Shown here one piece after another: positions 19,731 through 27,350 of a DNA stretch of 64,000 nt (position 1 is its first letter; each line of letters opens with the position of its first letter). Origin of the DNA: Verrucomicrobiota bacterium (lineage in GTDB: Bacteria > Verrucomicrobiota > Verrucomicrobiia > Methylacidiphilales > JBCCWR01); assembly GCA_039192515.1 (NCBI GenBank), contig JBCCXA010000005.1:57973-121972 (forward strand), read 5' to 3'. Both the position numbers and the translations under genes were made by a program. The notes under the pieces are model-generated. The model saw nothing but the letters and a program-made list of their open reading frames with translations. It was not told where the DNA came from and did not search any database.

Positions 19731-20591
19731 ATGCCATTCGGAGGTTTTCAGTCTTATTCATCTAGACAACCATTGTTTTACCTTGGGAACATAGCCTTTG
19801 ATGCGACGACTTTACTCATTGCTATTCATATTATTTCAATGCTTCTTTGCACAGTAGTTTTGGCATTCGATCACACATCTTTACTTGGAGCACTCCATTG
19901 TAATATCATAAATTTGTCTGAAGGTTTTATCTGGACCCCATTTACCTATTCCTTTGTTCATTATATATCTACTGAGCATATATGGTTTGCCATTGAGATG
20001 CTTATGTTCTGGTGGTTTGGTAGAGAAGTAGAGGCCTTTATAAGCACGAAAAACTTCGGCTGGCTTTACGCCCTACTTATTATAGTTCCAGCATTTATTA
20101 TGGTGCTGGTATCTGTATTCTCTGGTGTTCCTTATGACCTATGGGGATCAAAAGCTATTCACTTTTCTATCTTTTTAGGATTCGCCATTATCTATCCAAA
20201 CGCCATGCTGCTATTTAACATACCAGCAAAGTGGATAGCCATCATCTTCTTGAGCATCTACAGCCTGGCATATCTTGCCCAAGGTGCATGGTTAGAACTT
20301 CTCTATACCTGGACAACGGTAGGCACTTGTTACTTATGCCTCAAAGCCTCTGGTGTAAGAGGAGGCTTCAATGTTTCAGAATGGCTCGCTTCCCAAAAAG
20401 AGAAAAGCGAGGTCAAGAAGTTCAAAGAAAGAGAGCGAGCTTACAAACAACAGCAAATTAAACACTCAGAGAGTGTGGACGCTATCCTTGAAAAAATCTC
20501 TCAACAGGGAATCAACAGCCTTTCAGATTCCGAAAAAGCGACACTCGAAAAAGCTAGGGCCAAGCTTTTTGAAAAAGACAAGGGCAAGTAA
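19731..20591 (+). CDS. Rhomboid-family membrane protein, probably inactive
   Basis: Polytopic protein of 286 aa with about six membrane helices (about 25-220) and a charged C-terminal tail (about 225-286) rich in Lys/Glu, as in rhomboid proteins with a DUF6576-like tail. The L1 region FTYSFVHYISTEHIWFAIEM and GREVEAF match the rhomboid fold. The Ser position is kept as Ser140 in LWGSKAIHF, but the usual GxSG reads WGSK. The last helix has TWTTVGTCYL where the catalytic His-Gly motif is expected, so the Ser-His dyad is broken. Likely a membrane chaperone-like or pseudoprotease member. It is downstream of fluC and upstream of the Nudix gene on the same strand. Confidence 0.75.
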   Translation: MPFGGFQSYSSRQPLFYLGNIAFDATTLLIAIHIISMLLCTVVLAFDHTSLLGALHCNIINLSEGFIWTPFTYSFVHYISTEHIWFAIEMLMFWWFGREVEAFISTKNFGWLYALLIIVPAFIMVLVSVFSGVPYDLWGSKAIHFSIFLGFAIIYPNAMLLFNIPAKWIAIIFLSIYSLAYLAQGAWLELLYTWTTVGTCYLCLKASGVRGGFNVSEWLASQKEKSEVKKFKERERAYKQQQIKHSESVDAILEKISQQGINSLSDSEKATLEKARAKLFEKDKGK

Positions 20592-20621
20592 CGTGCCTTA
20601 TCCCCCAGACCTAGACCACCC

Positions 20622-21155
20622 GTGAGTGCTGCACCAAATCACAAGATAGAGAATCAAATCAGCGTCGATTGGGAGAAATGGCAGCCTAAAGAAGAAGGTG
20701 TTCTCTGCTTTATCCGTCCTACATCCGATCCTGAAAAAATTTTATTGATCGAAAAAAAGCGCGGACTGGGAGCTGGCAAAGTTAATGGACCTGGAGGACG
20801 AATCGAACCTGAGGAATCTCCCCTCGAAGCAGCGATCCGAGAAACGCAAGAGGAAGTGCAGCTGACTCCTATGAATTGCCATTGCCGTGGCATTCTCAAT
20901 TTTCAGTTCATCGATGGTTATTCGCTGCGTTGCCATGTATTTCTAGCAAGCGAATACATGGGCGAAATGAAAGAGACAGATGAGGCGAAACCGTTCTGGC
21001 AGAATATACAAGAAATACCCTATGAGAATATGTGGGCCGATGATATCTACTGGCTACCTGCGCTATTGGAGGGCAAAAAGTTTCAAGGCAACTTCGTTTT
21101 TGATTCGGATAAAATGTTATATAACCATTTATCGATTCTAGATATTTCTAGCTAA
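20622..21155 (+). CDS. Nudix hydrolase, MTH1-like
   Basis: Nudix pyrophosphatase of 177 aa. The Nudix box runs from the GG of GPGGRIEPEE through SPLEAAIRETQEEVQL (about 67-88), with the catalytic RETQEE. The approach KKRGLGAGKVNGPGG closely resembles the N-terminal region of MTH1-type enzymes that hydrolyse oxidised purine triphosphates such as 8-oxo-dGTP, so a nucleotide-pool sanitation role is plausible. The glycine late in the consensus box is replaced by Gln. The start is GTG at 20622, 30 bp after the rhomboid gene; no strong Shine-Dalgarno is visible. Followed by a hairpin between convergent genes. Confidence 0.87.
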   Translation: MSAAPNHKIENQISVDWEKWQPKEEGVLCFIRPTSDPEKILLIEKKRGLGAGKVNGPGGRIEPEESPLEAAIRETQEEVQLTPMNCHCRGILNFQFIDGYSLRCHVFLASEYMGEMKETDEAKPFWQNIQEIPYENMWADDIYWLPALLEGKKFQGNFVFDSDKMLYNHLSILDISS

Positions 21156-21165
21156 TTAGAACCAA

Positions 21166-21209
21166 CCCCACCTGCCACACAAAAATACCAAAAAATGTGA
21201 CAGATGGGG
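21166..21209. terminator. Imperfect hairpin between convergent genes
   Basis: CCCCA/TGGGG, CTG/CAG and CACA/TGTG pair with two mismatches around an A-rich loop, between the Nudix gene and the convergent TPR-like gene. There is no long T-run, so terminator function on either strand is only likely by position. Confidence 0.4.
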
Positions 21210-21217
21210 CTGTAACT

Positions 21218-21613
21218 CTACCCAGCAACTAAAGCTCCAAACTCCGGTATACCGCGAGACAATTGTTGAAATTTGACATCGCTTTCTACCGCTCGGTTAA
21301 GATGATCTATGGCTCGCGCTAAGGAATTCATCCTTGCGTGACAGCGAGCCGCTAAAAAATGCCATTCTGGGTCCTCATAACAGGTATTAGGGATGTTGTC
21401 CAACAACGTCGCAGCTAGTGCTATCTCATCCTGCTCTAGGGCCATCTCCACCTTTACCTTGATGACTGATGGATGCCTTCTTTCTTCGAATGAAAGATCA
21501 TTCAAGGCCTCTGAGGCGGCTCCAAAATCTTTAAAATTGATGTTCTCTAAGATATTTTCCAATTTTTGATCTAGTTTTGTGTTCCTATACTCTTTAGGCT
21601 CTTCTTCAACCAT
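21218..21613 (-). CDS. TPR-like helical repeat protein
   Basis: A 131-residue acidic protein of no certain family. The C-terminal half contains a TPR-like pattern (EWHFLAARCHARMN then ARAIDHLNRAVESD), and the middle has helix-turn-helix repeats (AASEALNDLSFEERRHPSVI, ALEQDEIALAATLLDNIP). No signal peptide or membrane segment is visible. I chose the ATG at 21613 because AGGAG lies five bases upstream; a GTG 14 codons further upstream is open but lacks such a site. It probably mediates protein contacts. It stands alone between the Nudix and flagellin genes. Confidence 0.65.
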   Translation of the reverse strand: MVEEEPKEYRNTKLDQKLENILENINFKDFGAASEALNDLSFEERRHPSVIKVKVEMALEQDEIALAATLLDNIPNTCYEDPEWHFLAARCHARMNSLARAIDHLNRAVESDVKFQQLSRGIPEFGALVAG

Positions 21614-22192
21614 CACTTCTCCTACATCTAAGCTGGTATTACCAGACGCATACACAGCCGCTCACATAAATACGAATGAAGCCTCCCAGCAATCATTACA
21701 TTGTTGTTAACAGTAAAGTATGTACTTCGTCATATATCATGAGTACTTTAGTGTTTTTTTAAAAAAATATTATTTCTTTAAAAGAAAGAGCATTTTGATG
21801 ATTCTCGAGAGAATGCTGATATCCCCCTCATCGCAGACTCGATCATGTTAAATGGGGATGATGCCGTTCGGACTTGATGCAGTGCACCAGATCTTGGCCC
21901 CTAAAAGCATAGCATCCTCTAGAGGTGTCGCCACCGAGACACTTGTCTCCACTCTACCTGAATTGGCTATGAGATCTACGCTTAGACGATGTCATTGAAT
22001 AAGTCTTCGTCGACTCTCTTTCCCTTTTGACTCAAGCTTTTATGCATCTCATTCCTGTTCTTTTATTTGACAGAGGTTAATTATTCAACTTTTCTAATGC
22101 CTATTATCTTGTCCAGCCTACAAAAAAAGCAGCAAGGAACACTCATTATTTAAACATTTAATCCGATATATTACCTTGAAGGGCGAATCAAG
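21614..22192. other. Intergenic region upstream of the TPR-like gene and flagellin
   Basis: No credible gene here. It holds one copy of the dispersed repeat (21846-21932, minus) and AT-rich promoter-like DNA. A CCGATATA at 22163-22170 resembles the -10 of flagellar sigma-28 promoters, but no good -35 stands at the right spacing, so this is not claimed as a promoter. Confidence 0.5.
21846..21932 (-). repeat. Dispersed intergenic repeat, copy D
   Basis: Read on the minus strand it begins GGCGACACCTCTAGAGG, continues through AGGGGCCAAGATCTGGTGCA and ends near CGGCATCATCCCCATTTAA. It aligns along its whole length with the copies at 26371, 35063 and 49036. It lies between divergent genes. Confidence 0.75.
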
Positions 22193-22266
22193 TCAGTGGG
22201 CCCGGCAAGTTTGGGTTATACTGGGCGCAATGACCTGAACGGGGTTTTTCCCAGGGCTCACTGGCA
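22193..22266 (+). promoter_or_regulatory. Structured 5' leader of the flagellin gene (possible riboswitch)
   Basis: A 10-bp closing stem, CAGTGGGCCC (22194-22203) with GGGCTCACTG (22254-22263, one G-U pair), encloses about 50 bases. Two inner folds are possible. In one, GGGTTAT (22213-22219) pairs with ATGACCT (22230-22236), and its loop CTGGG (22221-22225) can form a pseudoknot with CCCAG (22250-22254). In the other, a weak AGT/ACT stem and a CCTG/CAGG stem give a three-way junction with two GCAA segments 22 bases apart, faintly like class-I c-di-GMP aptamers. The ligand, if any, is unknown. It lies about 60 bases upstream of the flagellin ATG. Confidence 0.55.
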
Positions 22267-22324
22267 GCAATTCACCCACCCGAAGCATTCTTGTTGTTCG
22301 AGCAAATAAACAAAAGGAATTGCT

Positions 22325-23128
22325 ATGCCTATTATAGGATCAAATGCAGGAAGCACCGCTTCTTTATTCGTTCGTAACAATAATGAGTCACTAGATAATT
22401 CAATCAGACGACTCTCATCGGGCAGCAGATTAGCGAACCCCTTAGCAGACGCCGCTGGCGTTGCCGTAAGTGGGAAACTGGATGCTGCCATACAACGGCT
22501 CTCCGCATCAAATGATGGGGCGCGTAACATCATATCATTTAGTCAAACATCAGACGGATTCTTGGGAACTGCTCAGGGCCAGCTCACTCGCCTAAGTGAA
22601 CTTGCTCAGAGGGCAACAGATGGAACCTTAAGCGATGATGCACGAACAGCATTGAACACTGAATTCACTGCTATTCGTGATCAAATTGGACAGACGCTGC
22701 AGAATGCGTCATTCAATGGCACATCGCTTTTTCAAAATGGGGAAATCTCCACAGCTATTAATGATCAAGGAGACACGGACTCCATTCAGACGCAGGAATT
22801 GAATAATACAACTCTTGGTATCCAGTCACTTAGCCTTGATGATGCTGCAAGTGCCTTGGGAGCTATCTCTACATTAGATAATGCTCTAAGCACGGTAACA
22901 TCAGAACGTGCCAGAGTGAATGCTGATATTTCTCGTTTCCAATTCCATGCAAATAATATTGATAACCAAAAGATCAATGTGGAGTCAGCAAATTCTAGAA
23001 TCAAAGATCTAAATATTGCTGAAGAATCTACTAACTTTGCTCGAGATAGCATATTGCTAAGAGCAAGCGTTGCTATGGTAAGTCAATCAAATGCTGCAAA
23101 TGCTAGCGTCTTAGGATTGTTAAAATAA
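22325..23128 (+). CDS. Flagellin, short form
   Basis: Filament protein of 267 aa consisting almost only of the conserved D0/D1 helices. The N-terminal half has LDNSIRRLSSGSRLANPLAD, GVAVSGKLDAAIQRL and TAQGQLTRLSELAQRATDG. The C-terminal half has SRIKDLNIAEESTNFARDSI and ends SNAANASVLGLLK, a typical flagellin coiled-coil tail. The central surface domain (about 140-180) is very short. A ribosome site AAAGGAA sits eight bases before the ATG. No hook, motor or export gene is in the window. The structured leader at 22193 may regulate it. The gene symbol is left blank because paralogues are common. Confidence 0.93.
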   Translation: MPIIGSNAGSTASLFVRNNNESLDNSIRRLSSGSRLANPLADAAGVAVSGKLDAAIQRLSASNDGARNIISFSQTSDGFLGTAQGQLTRLSELAQRATDGTLSDDARTALNTEFTAIRDQIGQTLQNASFNGTSLFQNGEISTAINDQGDTDSIQTQELNNTTLGIQSLSLDDAASALGAISTLDNALSTVTSERARVNADISRFQFHANNIDNQKINVESANSRIKDLNIAEESTNFARDSILLRASVAMVSQSNAANASVLGLLK

Positions 23129-23180
23129 CAGAAACTGATAAATCATTTAATTCATCTTCCGATATAGCTCATAAGTCATT

Positions 23181-23426
23181 ATGTCGGAAGAGCAAAAGTA
23201 TCTATTAAGAACTGAAAAAGGCGACTTAGGGCCAGTTATTCGTAAAGAGATCGTCCAGCTCCTTCTAACCAATAAAATATCGGACCTTACACCATGTTGT
23301 AAAGTTGGAGAGAATAATTGGTCCCTAGTTTCCGACCACGTCCAAGTGGCGGTCGGGAAAGAGACACGACCATTAAGTGTGACAAAAAAAACAGTTCGCA
23401 TCACCTTTCCTTCAGGAATGCGTTAA
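23181..23426 (+). CDS. Small GYF_2-like domain protein
   Basis: An 81-residue protein. YLLRTEKGDLGPVIRKEIVQ, then LLLTNKISDLTPCCKVGE and NNWSLVSDH fit the GYF_2 (DUF4339) pattern of a GP turn followed by a helix and a W/aromatic end. Such domains are thought to bind proline-rich peptides. The short basic tail KKTVRITFPSGMR has no clear meaning. It follows the flagellin gene by 52 bp on the same strand but no link to motility is shown. Its stop codon lies at the edge of repeat copy E. Confidence 0.6.
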   Translation: MSEEQKYLLRTEKGDLGPVIRKEIVQLLLTNKISDLTPCCKVGENNWSLVSDHVQVAVGKETRPLSVTKKTVRITFPSGMR

Positions 23427-23497
23427 ACCCGAATGGTGCCATAGAGACTAAAAGGTCTGCACAAGATCTTGACCTCAAGTTTTTTAGACACCTCGCT
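23422..23497 (-). repeat. Dispersed intergenic repeat, copy E
   Basis: On the minus strand it reads ACTTGAGGTCAAGATCTTG, then TGCAGACCTTTTAGTCTCTA and ends at CATTCGGGTTTAA. Its 3' end overlaps the stop codon region of the GYF_2-like gene. The stem AAGATCT/AGACCTT around TGTGC is kept with one mismatch. Confidence 0.72.
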
Positions 23498-23607
23498 CAA
23501 CTTCTATAACATCATCAAGGGTAAAATGATAATCTGATAGGTCTTTATCATTAGACAGACCCCACAACAAGAGTGACAACGGAAGCTAAGCTGTTTAAAC
23601 AAAAGAG

Positions 23608-24951
23608 ATGCCTCCTTCTCAGGGACTCAGCACTAATAAGACACTCCAGCTTTTAGCCAAGACGGCCATTCTCATTTCTACGAGTGTTTACTTTATCTTT
23701 GTTTGCCTTAATTTCTGGGGAGGGTCTGATATTCATTTCGCCAGTGGAAACCCAAAACTAGGTGACCTCCAACAACACTATGCTGCTGGGGTCTTCTGGT
23801 CTAAAAATAAGATTCAAGATCTTTATCAAGGCTTTCATTTAGGAGAATGGCTCAACCAATGGCATAAGGATGCGTGGCGGGAGCCTTCCAGCAATATCCA
23901 TTCCTTCAACTACGTCTACGCACCTTTACTTGCAGAGATTAGCTCATGCCTACTGGTATTTTCGTGGCCTACTATTTTGAATTCCTGGTTCAATCTCATT
24001 GTATTCTTCTATCTGTTAGCATGCGGGATCCTTATTTATACACACTCGAAGATTAAGCAACTCCGTGACCGCAACATGCTTATCCTGCTATTACTAGGAT
24101 TCCCTAGCTTTTATTACACTTTAATACTATTTCAAAACAACACCTTGACTCTTCTCATCATTGTTTGCACAGGATTGCTTTTAAATAAAGGCATGCCGAT
24201 TATTGCTGGACTAGTCCTCTCTTGTGCTTTTTACAAACCTCAATACATGCCTTACTTCTGTTTATTTGGCTTATTCGCCTTTCCATTACGCTTTAGCTTA
24301 GCTCTTGTTACCGGTAATCTTCTCTGGCTTGGACTGGGGATTTTAGTCTGTGGATTGGAGGCACATTACCTCTGGTTTTCGAGCCTTGAAGATATGTCCT
24401 CTGGCATTCAATTTCAAAGATATGGACTCAATCAATCTTGGCATGGCTTCTTCCTAATGGCTTTTCCATCTCTTCCACGTATAGGCATCGACCTTTTTTG
24501 TCACGCACTCGCATTCTTCTCACTAATACTGCTTGGCTTGCTCTGCCGCCTTGCCCCCACAAAAATACCCTGGCAACCAGCTTACTCACTATATGCCTGT
24601 GTGGTAAGTTGGCTGCTTGTTTCACCTTATGTAGGTCATTATGAAATTCTACTAACTGTTCCCTTTTGGTTTTGCTTATTACGTCGCCCCAACTTTTCTG
24701 CTTTGGATAAGTCCCTCATCGCTGCATCCATTGTGCTAATTAGCATGTTTTCTATTACCGGGCAGACAGCCTCTGTGAATATCACCTCGCCGATACTTAC
24801 CTGCTGGTTTTTATATAGCTATCTGATCTGCTTAGACTGGAAAGCCTTGCCCTACACCTGGCAACAATTATTTCAAAAAAGCAGAAAAATGATTTACAGT
24901 GAAAAGCCTCTAAGCCATCGACTTCTTTCTATATTGAAAACGACCTATTAG
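23608..24951 (+). CDS. GT87-like (DUF2029) polyprenol-phosphate sugar transferase
   Basis: Integral membrane protein of 447 aa with about ten helices, resembling the GT87/DUF2029 family of polyprenyl-phosphate-mannose-dependent glycosyltransferases. Supporting segments are the extracytoplasmic loop GDLQQHYAAGVFW (about 50-62, with the acidic residue usual after helix 1), NYVYAPLLAEI, FQNNTLTLLIIVCTGLLLNK and SCAFYKPQYMPYF with the family's KPQ. Donor and acceptor are unknown. Its 3' end overlaps the convergent DUF2062 gene by 42 bp. Confidence 0.7.
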   Translation: MPPSQGLSTNKTLQLLAKTAILISTSVYFIFVCLNFWGGSDIHFASGNPKLGDLQQHYAAGVFWSKNKIQDLYQGFHLGEWLNQWHKDAWREPSSNIHSFNYVYAPLLAEISSCLLVFSWPTILNSWFNLIVFFYLLACGILIYTHSKIKQLRDRNMLILLLLGFPSFYYTLILFQNNTLTLLIIVCTGLLLNKGMPIIAGLVLSCAFYKPQYMPYFCLFGLFAFPLRFSLALVTGNLLWLGLGILVCGLEAHYLWFSSLEDMSSGIQFQRYGLNQSWHGFFLMAFPSLPRIGIDLFCHALAFFSLILLGLLCRLAPTKIPWQPAYSLYACVVSWLLVSPYVGHYEILLTVPFWFCLLRRPNFSALDKSLIAASIVLISMFSITGQTASVNITSPILTCWFLYSYLICLDWKALPYTWQQLFQKSRKMIYSEKPLSHRLLSILKTTY

Positions 24952-25407
24952 ATGGATCAAGAAACACCCAATACTCCCCAAGGTCAAACCGATCAGCGTG
25001 CACCCTAGAAAGAGAGGTTTCCACCCAAGACTCAACATTTCCTGCCAGTTATGCAAATCAAACGCAATACTATTACAACCCAGCAAATATGAACCAACCT
25101 GAAAAGCCCCCAAATAGTAAAAGGGGGCTACAAAGGGATTCGTAAGCAACTGGACAAGAATGGTTATAGGCATATTTGCGCGAAAAATAACTGCCAAAGC
25201 AACCGCTAAGGGGAATTGAATGCCATAAAAAGGCGACGTAGCAAGGAGAATCCCTATCAACCATCCTTTAGCAAGGGTATCAGGCCTCATAAGCCAAAGC
25301 TCCTTACTTAAAAAGGAATCCCCAAACCACTTGTAGAAGAAGCCTTTCCTTAACTTCCTACGTGATATGCCATTTCTGGCCAATGATCGCCAAATACGAA
25401 AAGTCAT
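24910..25407 (-). CDS. DUF2062 membrane protein
   Basis: A 165-residue membrane protein of the DUF2062 family. After a basic N-terminus (RIWRSLARNGISRRKLRKGF) come hydrophobic segments: GWLIGILLATSPFYGIQFPL, then VALAVIFRANMPITILVQLL with TNPFVAPFYYLGAFQVGSYL, and a last helix FLGCTLIGLTLGSIGCFLIH. The GxxxAxSPxxGxQ-like and NP-F motifs are the family marks. Function is not established for the family. It overlaps the convergent GT87-like gene end by 42 bp. Confidence 0.8.
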   Translation of the reverse strand: MTFRIWRSLARNGISRRKLRKGFFYKWFGDSFLSKELWLMRPDTLAKGWLIGILLATSPFYGIQFPLAVALAVIFRANMPITILVQLLTNPFVAPFYYLGAFQVGSYLLGCNSIAFDLHNWQEMLSLGWKPLFLGCTLIGLTLGSIGCFLIHLIGRFQYRKKSMA

Positions 25408-25522
25408 AATTGATATTCTTTTAGGTCATTTCGAGCCTAACTCCAGAACTTAAACATAGTATCGTCGCAACGGGTTCAATTATTAATAGTGATATGGAGC
25501 TCAGGCCACCCGAATATAAGGC

Positions 25523-26248
25523 CTAGACAGCATGCTGCAACCGTTCTGCAATCTCATGTGGCAAACCAGCATCGATAATTTTCTTCTGTGTTTTTTCTAG
25601 ATCATAGGGAACTCTCCGGAATTCAATCGTATTTTTATTAATATCGAAGACAACATAACTAGACTTCCAATTGTGATCGCGAGGTTGTCCAACTGACCCA
25701 ACATTTACAAGATATCTTGAGCTCTTTGCTAGTTCTACTGGGCGGTCGTGGTTAAGCTCACGAACATCACCTTCTTTTAAAAAAATCTGCGCGACATGCG
25801 TGTGTCCAATAAAGCATAGCTGCGTGAACTGGTAGATGAAACTGTTCCCAGCTTCTAGTGCAGATGATATATAGTTCCAATTTTCGGGATCATCTAATGA
25901 CGAATGCACTATTGTATAGCCCTGTACGCGCCGTTTCATAGGAATTTTGCGCAAGAAACTTTTTTCTTCTTCGTTCAAAGCTTCTCTCGAGAACGCAATC
26001 CCTTCTCCTGCCATAGCATTATAATTTTTGGCTTCGCTAGTGGCTGACACCATCTCATCATGATTTCCCTTCACAATGGGACAGCCCAACTCCCGTACGA
26101 CTTTGAGGCACTCCTTAGGATTTGCATTATAGCCTACGATGTCACCCAAACAAACTGGATGCGTAACTCCTATACGAGTCATGTCATCAAGTACAGCAGT
26201 TAATGCCTCAAAGTTACTATGAATATCACTAAAGACACCAAATTTCAC
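25523..26248 (-). CDS. Calcineurin-like metallophosphoesterase
   Basis: Cytoplasmic metallophosphoesterase of 241 aa, YfcE/MJ0936-like. All metal-binding motifs are present: SDIHSN (7-12), LGDIVGYNANP (about 34-44), KGNHDEM (about 60-66), VHSS (about 113) and GHTHVAQIF (about 147-155), then NVGSVGQPRDHN. Substrate unknown; relatives hydrolyse phosphodiesters or act on nucleotides. The start is GTG at 26248 with GAGGAG five bases upstream, which decides it. It is divergent from the PATAN-FHA gene across a 340-bp gap that contains a repeat. Confidence 0.88.
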   Translation of the reverse strand: MKFGVFSDIHSNFEALTAVLDDMTRIGVTHPVCLGDIVGYNANPKECLKVVRELGCPIVKGNHDEMVSATSEAKNYNAMAGEGIAFSREALNEEEKSFLRKIPMKRRVQGYTIVHSSLDDPENWNYISSALEAGNSFIYQFTQLCFIGHTHVAQIFLKEGDVRELNHDRPVELAKSSRYLVNVGSVGQPRDHNWKSSYVVFDINKNTIEFRRVPYDLEKTQKKIIDAGLPHEIAERLQHAV

Positions 26249-26588
26249 ATGAACTCCTCAACCTAGACCTTTCAAGTATCTACTTAAACTCGCATTATGC
26301 AATAGAAGTTGAACGAGCCGCCTATAAGCTTGCGCCACAAGGAAAAGAGAGTCGACAGACATTTATCCGAAGGCAACACCTCTAGACTCTATGTTTCTTG
26401 AGGCCAAGATCTTATACAGATCTTTAAGTCTCTACTACATCATTCGGCTTAAATAACGGAGAGTAAATTTGAATCCATCGCAAGACAAATAAAAAGACCA
26501 AATAAGGCCGTTTTCTACAGAACTTTCATAGATCATTTCTTCAATCTTCAAAGACACTTCACACAACATTTGCAGAAGAGGTCAAAGT
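26249..26588. other. Intergenic region between divergent genes
   Basis: Holds repeat copy A (26371-26455). I see no gene or other clear signal in the remaining sequence. Confidence 0.5.
26371..26455 (+). repeat. Dispersed intergenic repeat, copy A
   Basis: Reads AACACCTCTAGACTCTATG, TTCTTGAGGCCAAGATCTT, then CAGATCTTTAAGTCTCTA and CATCATTCGGCTTAAAT. The centre AAGATCT-TATAC-AGATCTT is a perfect 7-bp hairpin. It shares a 26-bp identical block (26388-26413) with copy C at 49055-49080. Confidence 0.8.
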
Positions 26589-27347
26589 ATGCTTTTGTAT
26601 CAAAGAATGAAATCTGACTTTGGAGAGATTCTTCTTAAATACTGCTTAAGGAAGCTTTCGGGCTGCTTTATCGTAGAGAGCAAGGGGAATCGAGGTATTA
26701 TTTATCTTATCGAAGGATTAGTCGTTCATTCGGAGGTCAACAAACTCACTGGACTACCTGCTTTCTTGCAATTTTTTACCTGGCCATCCCCTGAGCGCTT
26801 TGAATGGACTCTTAATATGGGGGCGAAAGAGCAAACTATGGCACTTTCATATGAAGCTGTAGTAGTGATGATTTCATACGCTGAGACAGTTACGATTGGC
26901 GAAGATAACCACCCAGAACTTGTGGAAGATGAGCCTTATGATCACATAGACCTAGCTCTGGAAATTATGCAAGGGGACAAGCCTTTTCAGTACCCCATTA
27001 AAACAAAGCAGGTTCGTGTAGGTAGATCCTCTGCTAACGACCTCGTCCTAGAGGACCCCTCTGTCTCTCGAAAACACGCTTTCTTAACGCTCTTTCAAGA
27101 TGGTTTAGTCGTTCATGATATAGGCTCAAGCAATGGAACTTTTATTGAGCAAGAAGCTATATCTCTATGTAAACTTGAAAGAAACCAGTACATTTTCTTT
27201 GGCCACGTGCGCTGCAAATTAATTGAAACCCCAAATTCTCAAACACTAAAGGCTAGCAAGGCTCCGAGGATGGTCACAAAGACAACCCGAATTCCAGTCA
27301 CCAATTACCAAGCTAAAGAAAAAGACTCAGAAGTCAGTGCCAAATAA
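26589..27347 (+). CDS. PATAN (DUF4388)-FHA domain protein
   Basis: Signalling adaptor of 252 aa. The N-terminal PATAN part (about 1-100) shows LSGCFIVESKGNRGIIYLIE, GLVVHSEVNKLTGLPAFLQF and a W--PERFEW end. The FHA domain (about 135-220) has GRSSANDLVLEDPSVSRKH and DIGSSNGTFI with all pThr-binding residues, so it should recognise phosphothreonine peptides. A Ser/Thr kinase partner is not in the window. AGAGG lies seven bases before the ATG. A second protein of the same architecture is encoded at 61897-62736. Confidence 0.86.
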   Translation: MLLYQRMKSDFGEILLKYCLRKLSGCFIVESKGNRGIIYLIEGLVVHSEVNKLTGLPAFLQFFTWPSPERFEWTLNMGAKEQTMALSYEAVVVMISYAETVTIGEDNHPELVEDEPYDHIDLALEIMQGDKPFQYPIKTKQVRVGRSSANDLVLEDPSVSRKHAFLTLFQDGLVVHDIGSSNGTFIEQEAISLCKLERNQYIFFGHVRCKLIETPNSQTLKASKAPRMVTKTTRIPVTNYQAKEKDSEVSAK

Positions 27348-27350
27348 AAA

